Shown: piece by piece, positions 63,601 through 64,000 of the stretch
Layout of the letters: every line of letters starts with the position of its first letter
How positions within the stretch are numbered: position 1 is the stretch's first letter
Made by a program: the position numbers and the translations under genes
From: CAZDAM01 sp964503595
Lineage (GTDB): Bacteria; Muiribacteriota; UBA6191
Direction of reading: 5' to 3'
Assembly (NCBI GenBank): GCA_964503595.1
Contig: CAZDAM010000003.1
Coordinates: 1 to 64,000, forward strand
Length of the DNA stretch: 64,000 bases
The notes under the pieces: model-generated
What the model was told of the DNA's origin: nothing
Databases searched by the model: none
What the model saw: the letters and a program-made list of their open reading frames with translations, nothing else

Positions 63601-64000
63601 TCTTACGGTTCAGTCCGACAAATGGGTCTTCTGGGAAGGGGCTGCGAACGTAACCGGAAATATCACGGTTCAGGGTGGAGTTTCTCTGGATGGAACCAGT
63701 CTGAATGGTGCCCGTGCCGACGGGACCAGTGTTCTGATTACGGCAACTTCCAAACTGGTTACCAGTGGCGCTGGAACTTCGATCACCATTCAGGGTGGTC
63801 AGGATGTGGACATCATTGGCCGCATCATTGCCGGTGGAGCCGCAAACAGCAATGGAGTCCAGTTTGCCGGGGATGATTCCCGTGTGGATATCACGGCCGG
63901 GCAGCAGATCTATGTTGACAGTGTCGTAACGGCCGCCAAAGCGGTGACCTTGACCACAACCGGTGTTCCTGGAGCCGATGATGCCTCCCAGGGAGTGATT
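48632..64000 (+). CDS. Giant LEPR-XLL surface protein, 5' part (runs off window)
   Basis: One frame is open from ATG 48632 to the window edge: 5,123 codons without stop, the end not seen. The N-terminus is basic (MSSKMKSLVRTQTYMKARRF) with no hydrophobic signal peptide and carries LEERVLLSADP at residues 47-57, a LEPR-XLL-type motif found at the front of very large surface proteins. Next comes autotransporter-like sequence (GTVAPGYSPGVQNV), then at least 12 repeats built around FAGLNGG-like turns, Thr/Glu-rich linkers, EF-hand-like loops, an RTX-like glycine/aspartate block at about 3795-3910, beta-helix-like sequence, a family of LGY repeats at about 4486-4910, and more beta-helix. It is probably an exported adhesin or cell-surface fibre. 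It follows sapC and faces a SecA-like export operon. Confidence 0.88.
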   Translation, partial: MSSKMKSLVRTQTYMKARRFFQKFTKKKEAAPQVLDGRRERFRLDSLEERVLLSADPVTETAHAILHEPQKNESRIELLSEASLRQPTLSLQEQHPQAAIVLDAGTLSQNRNSLESSLVIGENEVLGGSGNLGIHLMNDGTVAPGYSPGVQNVASFTQAEGATLEIEIGGSGVAGASDGFDQLNVSGLASLGGKLEVTLLNDYKPQVGDTFDILTFGSVSGEFDSVGGLYGFYADYYFDVVQKSDRIQLVVKELLPGDTFEIAADEAFRDAMSEFLAQDYLKKPTSITFTGSIDLGDAFSVGGTFTLNQVSTGQDVTLSDGSTVNVSIKTLGMRGASASLGGSFGLQFGGADLGIAIFDATSEEDGRSWVGAQGSLESVSLLNLGSYGIQGENLQLDIFQALGEDNDVLIDLSETPLSISDGSGTLAEFSNDGVFGEYLNVAGNLQLTMPFLNVSGDFFVSADDASLFLAGENVTASFEAGGMTLGVNNARFGAYIFEDQSMVLEATGGLVMSGGDFTLPTGDSVSLKYNTTGIEFTDLEMAIGERSFTFGTIEASEELLELSISGFEANLGGVFGLSGDFGFRKNGEDLNVVAQNAAVSLNAGGFKAGVKDATLGLKMSDLGTAMEATGAAWFELGDAVSLSADSVQVLYNETGEDLIGTSLSAASLEYTFTAIEGSTTLQQVAVSGASLEVAGFVQASGNLAVKRDEVALELSDESLVLAELLTIGGKNVSAFAGLNGGSSSALGLQISALTFGVALMSEIDGEERSWTAVYGEAESAGFVGPDSLTISASALKLELNLASEDGLVVDFSEFSHSVPVGVGESLSLTMDAQRGELISVSGNLNIRIFDFFAVSGGFALEKSTETLRLSDESEVEVELLTLGTQGVSAFAGLNHGSDNAFGFSLGDVSLALVMATEKEDSSQSYVSLKAQAGSVAFEGIPGITIAADTLAVELNLASTEGLLVDYSTKALTVPTSSSTNMSLTMDSEDGELVRASGNMDLDLFGFVQVSGGFGFEKKTEVVTLADGSEAEVDLMTLGANDVSAFAGIAASSSSRVGLALSGLNFGLALMSDKSRDDRSWLALKGNVGAASFEGIPGMELAAESLKLEINRYTGEEGASTTETIVETSTETVTTENTQTTTTTTKTDTIYKLDLNGVVAPITLKLGGETATIQVSKGADSDSLLTSIRQALEGFAAIGEGNVTVSGNLVAGFEIRFLGDLAGTSVEGLSVETSFFEVSTNSSETKNALVGRSESQTLTISNPTLKGSGRYTLSLDGKSTGEIRFAGSDVGNNARYIREALEKVSGIGAGNVKVVYDQNSSTTSQRYIITFKKGLAYTDISLLQANNNGLKNAIVAVTPGQDGSVARGETNRVSINTLGDVDLNLRFTINGKEYRTDYFESDSSADKVKFMIEREVYRDDIEVQVTEIAKGTWDITFGGAATGVSLDDFLVNTSQSIESAKLLVSQMGKTDVETETTTTSSTETIEVEETTVLEYPADVVVDFSESNLDVLTGPDATIGIDFDGDLGNLLRASGNLNINLFNFFSASGAFALEKYASEVTLDDGSTLEVDMLTIGGHGIDAFAGLNGGSPSRVGFELEAADFALAIMTGVEDPALQYTSLHASAGSAAFVGFDNLRIAATDIEIQINQADEYGFVVDWLKSPLALTTGPDSSTEMNMDGSRGELLSLSANMEIDVAGFFMVNGRLAFEKYESVVKLSDGKEAAVNLMTIGGKNLNAFAGVNGGSSDRMGIAIDNTEFALAMLQEKGEGGRSWTSLKATSDYAGLVGLDGILTLNGQGIAVNINDSAEDGTVVMYGEEGMAIRTSADTSLILDMNHPGKIMRAEIYRATLDIGGFIQILGGIYFEKAENVEVDVRTGLPLDLSANTGLSSISSDLQRLKNDGILSEDNQTLTNLKVDSLTFGAGDVDVFVGYGPYFVDSNNDGVIDSHDTPNEDAFGFSLENIDVGFVTMQAAKSVDPNGVIPKMFALKAFWADPLDIDWGFFKFDIDNLIVEANQGSKWKGTQATPFIDFASSFENGYAIPTPGGDSDIVLDYSSSVIGASFGHTLLSIENFFTIEGSFAFYKYGGITVDIATGLPGTLPTGTDGNTRTGLQQLKSAGYLSDDNSRIMAMPMNVITIGGDQVNIYVGDVDDPLLSFTDIDFGIALYTADKGIDTKGIIPRMYSMRASIPDAVDIDWGFLQLEVKDLVLKANSGSQWKGLTGLKPYVDYTTSFEEGFAIQTGNEPVILDYNRGFLGVEMGYALVNIGDFLFLNGSFNLEKTDNVAIDIVTGYTSSSFWTAPSKVQAGLQKMGGLSSDKTRIEDMTMSGFVLGGDSVNAFIGMGPYFEDTNGDGRINSDDVRNDGAIGFAVDNLDIGLSIFKSIKALDPDKVLPTFYALKASVDAIGLVGIDFFELSAEGVTLKANSASKYKGAQVSPWIDFTQNYPDGFEVSKGNGESVFLDFRDPILGINVERATFIIDKFIHIQGAFSFEQGARHRVSVDTGVNTFTGSALAGTLAQLELKTDAEVSSDWTRIENLEVISTTIALSDVDVFVGFGEPDFDQDFKEQDDLFGFGIKDVDLAIGMFKIAADVKNFPTFMALYGASSQFELFTGLDFFEFSGEALQIELNKGTKWKGSVAAPTINFKDSFLPVGDKPAGMETVAGTESFYLDFAGPVIGVQVFDAVMRIDGFLHIAGDFAFRKETTRQTIKTTLGSYEDVNLEAMSIAANDAYLFAGLSYYDFSSGEMETLVGVELENVNVGIGMFKPTLDNSPLITSQKFQFTTVKAHADRAALVGIEDLLTVDLRDITIEANLGKGSNPLLKPFIDFSEDPYVIEVGGEEVVFDYDNSWLLASVGLAHLQLSQFLYLHGSLAISKAGAREVKVNAGEFSSLLGGDTVTQSVETITIGGQDLYGFAGIGGPYREDSNGDGVIDDQDGVNDSALGVSLEDVDFGVAVMTTVLPGGLPAKGLPTYVATKAHVGRAALIGMEEFLDVELNKVEVNINTSIIKGLPPQAALVARLPNINFEESFEEGYYAVPTGADDVLMDFNNELIEISIGYAEGNLAGILQLSGSMAFSKRGSEEVTLTDGTKKTVSTLSLGIGNAYGFVGYGGYWRDSDGNGKIDENDIPNTSAVGLAIEDLNVGVVFMRAIDNTDVYVGAQADLTKAGFVGIPGVTFEGRDFSLSLNASVTGPAVDFSVSGADGGAYHVKTGEFDPETEEEIDILLEHDEKLLAAQGVAEINFFDVVQIDGAFDITVAESGIVLFADGDAFIGAGGIGMSTSVTGLVAIEDGMAMRLNLEQGLDLGPLASFDAEFEFRMNTFGRDYVYVVPEKLREKTGFDEFVVSAKAPGQDEVSDFYVSLTGEGHLSLLSALDIDGEFAIVFTEDSARLEIGGIIDMPLFEPIGVTGTLGFEDGGLYGALQLGHPSGSTLIDAGVFSISGSFLLQINTTSETQTVKALDFSEDGTIIGFTTREIAAEELYIAGTASIELAGFLEMSGSASLRLSSEGVEADLAMSLDLGAFGSLEFKGAAAILNTEDEGAVFALSVETNVVLGMDIVGIQAGALLQINTSSMHEYAGVQAGTTFLLELDGALKLLAFNIDFAGSISVIDGIFELRVDEASLSFFNFVNIEVSGYFRSDGKWRVSGEAHMNIDMGPLELSAGFELTVGHDIFRARVYGSLDINIDMGLFSINETLAGFEGLIEITEASAHLKASVTIVGISVSGSMTWSWGAPPVIASQVGDTVILHMGDDADKRGDLYLDIVNETYHIEEQKGVLTVRAMGETMEFRNVKRIVAKGGNGNDTIIVGTGVTAKLEFDGEDGTDTLLIAGGAEGSVIRGGAGNDYMVGGNGGIYYYGDGGNDTFIGGDGGEIIDMGTGKNTITAAGGNDVIYIGAGNNTVDAGSGNDTMYVGWNGYLELTAGSGEDIVIMDTLASNESLKFKDHSLEYSLRAMDFGDDLELIQIRDTAATTKIENNGVDSWGSTGLYLESSGVLDVTEASLIMPKGQVTLISQGINGVLNTQIDTLTVVNHATGSYADIVIREVDDLKIVKNGLAQGGIYTAGGQIDIQLNAHEANLHLESGIIRTHGAGKGIRIVADDVDFNSGKDMVTASGQFELLTRSQSQGYRIGGAGQSSFGNDYTLGWDNGYLNFSMKDVEALTDGFSLLKFGTENSTALMFVGDLENADVDVKHFDAKITDVAEFHARRINIVGDVQASQKVTFASELLEIWRTNINNPFGQPDSGITGTELVLNISEQMLVTGYIRAEDSLKIRVNGSTGQGAMVTYGAEPNSFTADQGSSIVTLNDGAVLDIETSGSIYSATNIEVMGKNSQLKMKAGTGLTILEGAVVAARYDNSSILLESSKYLHINSGGAVTAGARFDDINGEPVAVKTGANASMTLKTSGEMKLSGSITASGSMELSGGGAESDYKDYFDTIPGKVLGKMVASDTVLAALQAGNIDSALRQLFAENHLDLGNSVSVNGVGSYTSFNDLTPEQKALVAQALGYTVYEGTNYYNPDAPAGRQLIDAFIEGNSPFLQPGQTPADLGYTWHAGTFFYNPLTGEILSGFKQGVSADYDNADINWGSAGAPASGTGFDALTADQKLKVAAHLGYQTDDGKDFYNFNAVQGKKVVRTFTQGLVTQYRNADIYWGNVAKPSDSQSFASLSAEQKAVVARTLGFEMVTGGAYVNLNASAGLQVVSQLTTAPADYRLSQIDFAGVPAPQEGTAFESLTLEQRNHVISALGYEVFEGLLYINPESGSLVTTFTSYNGVEWGDDLAAPAEGTPFEKLSGQHQQKVLESLGYRVFTGTAYYNSDAIPSKQFVQGFVEGVDYLNSAITWSRVEIPDAGTAFEDMTANQQNALLKSLGYEVHNNTVFYKAGAPLETRLMTNFVEGLHYNNADMPWGESGTAVTNRYIVNDGTNQYVIYTLDQENDGIIDEIQIQKPHELLGQRGYGFLLTGTITTLEDGRDLVIASEDDTIIRGNINLLGANSDLTVQSDKWVFWEGAANVTGNITVQGGVSLDGTSLNGARADGTSVLITATSKLVTSGAGTSITIQGGQDVDIIGRIIAGGAANSNGVQFAGDDSRVDITAGQQIYVDSVVTAAKAVTLTTTGVPGADDASQGVI
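48770..48802 (+). other. LEPR-XLL-type N-terminal motif
   Basis: Encodes LEERVLLSADP, residues 47-57 of the giant protein. The family consensus is LEPRxLLSADP; here Pro is replaced by Glu while LL-SADP is kept. It lies where a leader or sorting signal would be. Confidence 0.75.
51983..52078 (+). other. Thr/Glu-rich linker 1 in the giant protein
   Basis: Encodes about 32 residues dominated by Thr, Glu and Ser, including a TTTTTTKTDT run. It marks the start of an inserted module of a different type between two 155-residue repeats. Confidence 0.75.
53042..53104 (+). other. Thr/Glu-rich linker 2 in the giant protein
   Basis: Encodes VETETTTTSSTETIEVEETT. With linker 1 it brackets an insertion of about 380 residues that has its own beta-rich duplicated units (LNGVVAPITLKLGG and LSLDGKSTGEIRFAG). 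Confidence 0.75.
54437..54472 (+). other. EF-hand-like calcium loop 1
   Basis: Encodes DSNNDGVIDSHD at about residue 1936, a dockerin/EF-hand-type loop with Asp/Asn at positions 1, 3, 5, Gly at 6, Ile at 8 and Asp at 12. Related loops follow at 55667, 57398 and 57971. Confidence 0.7.
55667..55702 (+). other. EF-hand-like calcium loop 2
   Basis: Encodes DTNGDGRINSDD at about residue 2346, in the same place of the repeat (after a GPYFE turn) as loop 1. Confidence 0.7.
57398..57433 (+). other. EF-hand-like calcium loop 3
   Basis: Encodes DSNGDGVIDDQD at about residue 2923, after GGPYRE. Confidence 0.7.
57971..58006 (+). other. EF-hand-like calcium loop 4
   Basis: Encodes DSDGNGKIDEND at about residue 3114, after GGYWR. 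Confidence 0.7.
60014..60360 (+). repeat. RTX-like Gly/Asp nonapeptide block
   Basis: Encodes spaced units such as GGNGNDTII, GGAGNDYMV, DGGNDTFIG, AGGNDVIYI, AGNNTVDAG and SGNDTMYVG (residues about 3795-3910). These match the calcium-binding RTX pattern GGxGxDxUx loosely. The block sits in the middle of the protein, so it is not a C-terminal type I secretion signal. Confidence 0.8.
62087..63370 (+). repeat. LGY repeat family in the giant protein
   Basis: Six copies of a unit of about 58-67 residues (one with an insertion, 106). Each starts with F-x-x-L-(T/S)-x-x-Q, then V-x3-LG(Y/F)-x-V, then G-x-x-YYN and F-x-x-G-x-x-Y-x-N-x-(D/A)-I-x-W. Copies begin at 62087, 62405, 62606, 62804, 62978 and 63173. 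I do not recognise the family. Confidence 0.75.

Noticed and set aside
1..64000. CRISPR arrays, insertion sequences, rRNA genes, prophage
   Set aside because: I saw no regularly spaced identical repeats, no transposase or integrase, no rRNA and no phage structural genes.

Overview
The window is bacterial DNA of moderate GC content with dense, operon-like packing. Many starts overlap the preceding stop by 1-14 nt, and TTG and GTG starts are used freely. Lipid A genes, outer-envelope efflux parts and a periplasmic Cu/Zn superoxide dismutase point to a diderm (Gram-negative) organism. I cannot name the phylum: LpxI, a PSP1 protein, a trypsin-like protease and a LEPR-XLL giant protein would fit several deltaproteobacterial-like or PVC-like groups. 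There is one 100-N scaffold gap at 5403-5502, and it looks artefactual.

Left part (1-17.9 kb, chromosomal core). recA-recX-AI-2E permease-rsfS-rsmE-rlmN-holB-PSP1 is followed without a break by a lipid A block, lpxI-lpxB-msbA-second lpxB-like gene-lysophospholipid acyltransferase. Then come a remnant of a VOC/glyoxalase gene, an FAD oxidoreductase, pdxA, a ClC chloride channel on the other strand, and tRNA-Gly(GCC) with its own promoter and terminator.

Middle part (18-41.6 kb, accessory). In order it holds a hicAB toxin-antitoxin pair, a heavy-metal RND efflux cluster with small Cys/His-rich secreted proteins, phzF, and a minus-strand sulfur operon (two half-size YeeE/YedE proteins, TauE/SafE, persulfide-dioxygenase-like hydrolase). 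These are followed by a secreted trypsin-like protease, an arsenic operon (arsR-arsC-acr3) divergent from chrA, a thioredoxin-fold membrane protein and a dGTPase. Next come small unknown genes that run into a broken kinase-like gene, sodC, an Rrf2 regulator, DUF1275, a 2OG-Fe(II) oxygenase, a 45-aa membrane peptide, an internally deleted MocR regulator, a class V aminotransferase and a methyltransferase with a different composition. Several genes here are visibly decaying or rearranged.

Right part (41.6-64 kb) is the most interesting. A minus-strand operon encodes a short SecA-like ATPase, a membrane protein joining a PqqD-like domain, an M50 metalloprotease core and a HlyD-like arm, and a GAF-HlyD fusion. 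Divergent to it lie a sapC-family gene and one open frame that starts at 48632 and runs off the window after 5,123 codons. This giant protein has no hydrophobic signal peptide but carries an N-terminal LEPR-XLL-type motif. Behind it come autotransporter-like sequence, at least a dozen repeats of about 155-217 residues, EF-hand-like calcium loops, an RTX-like block and a second, shorter repeat family. My inference is that the three minus-strand proteins and SapC form a dedicated route for recognising, exporting and perhaps processing the giant surface protein. Nothing in the window proves this.
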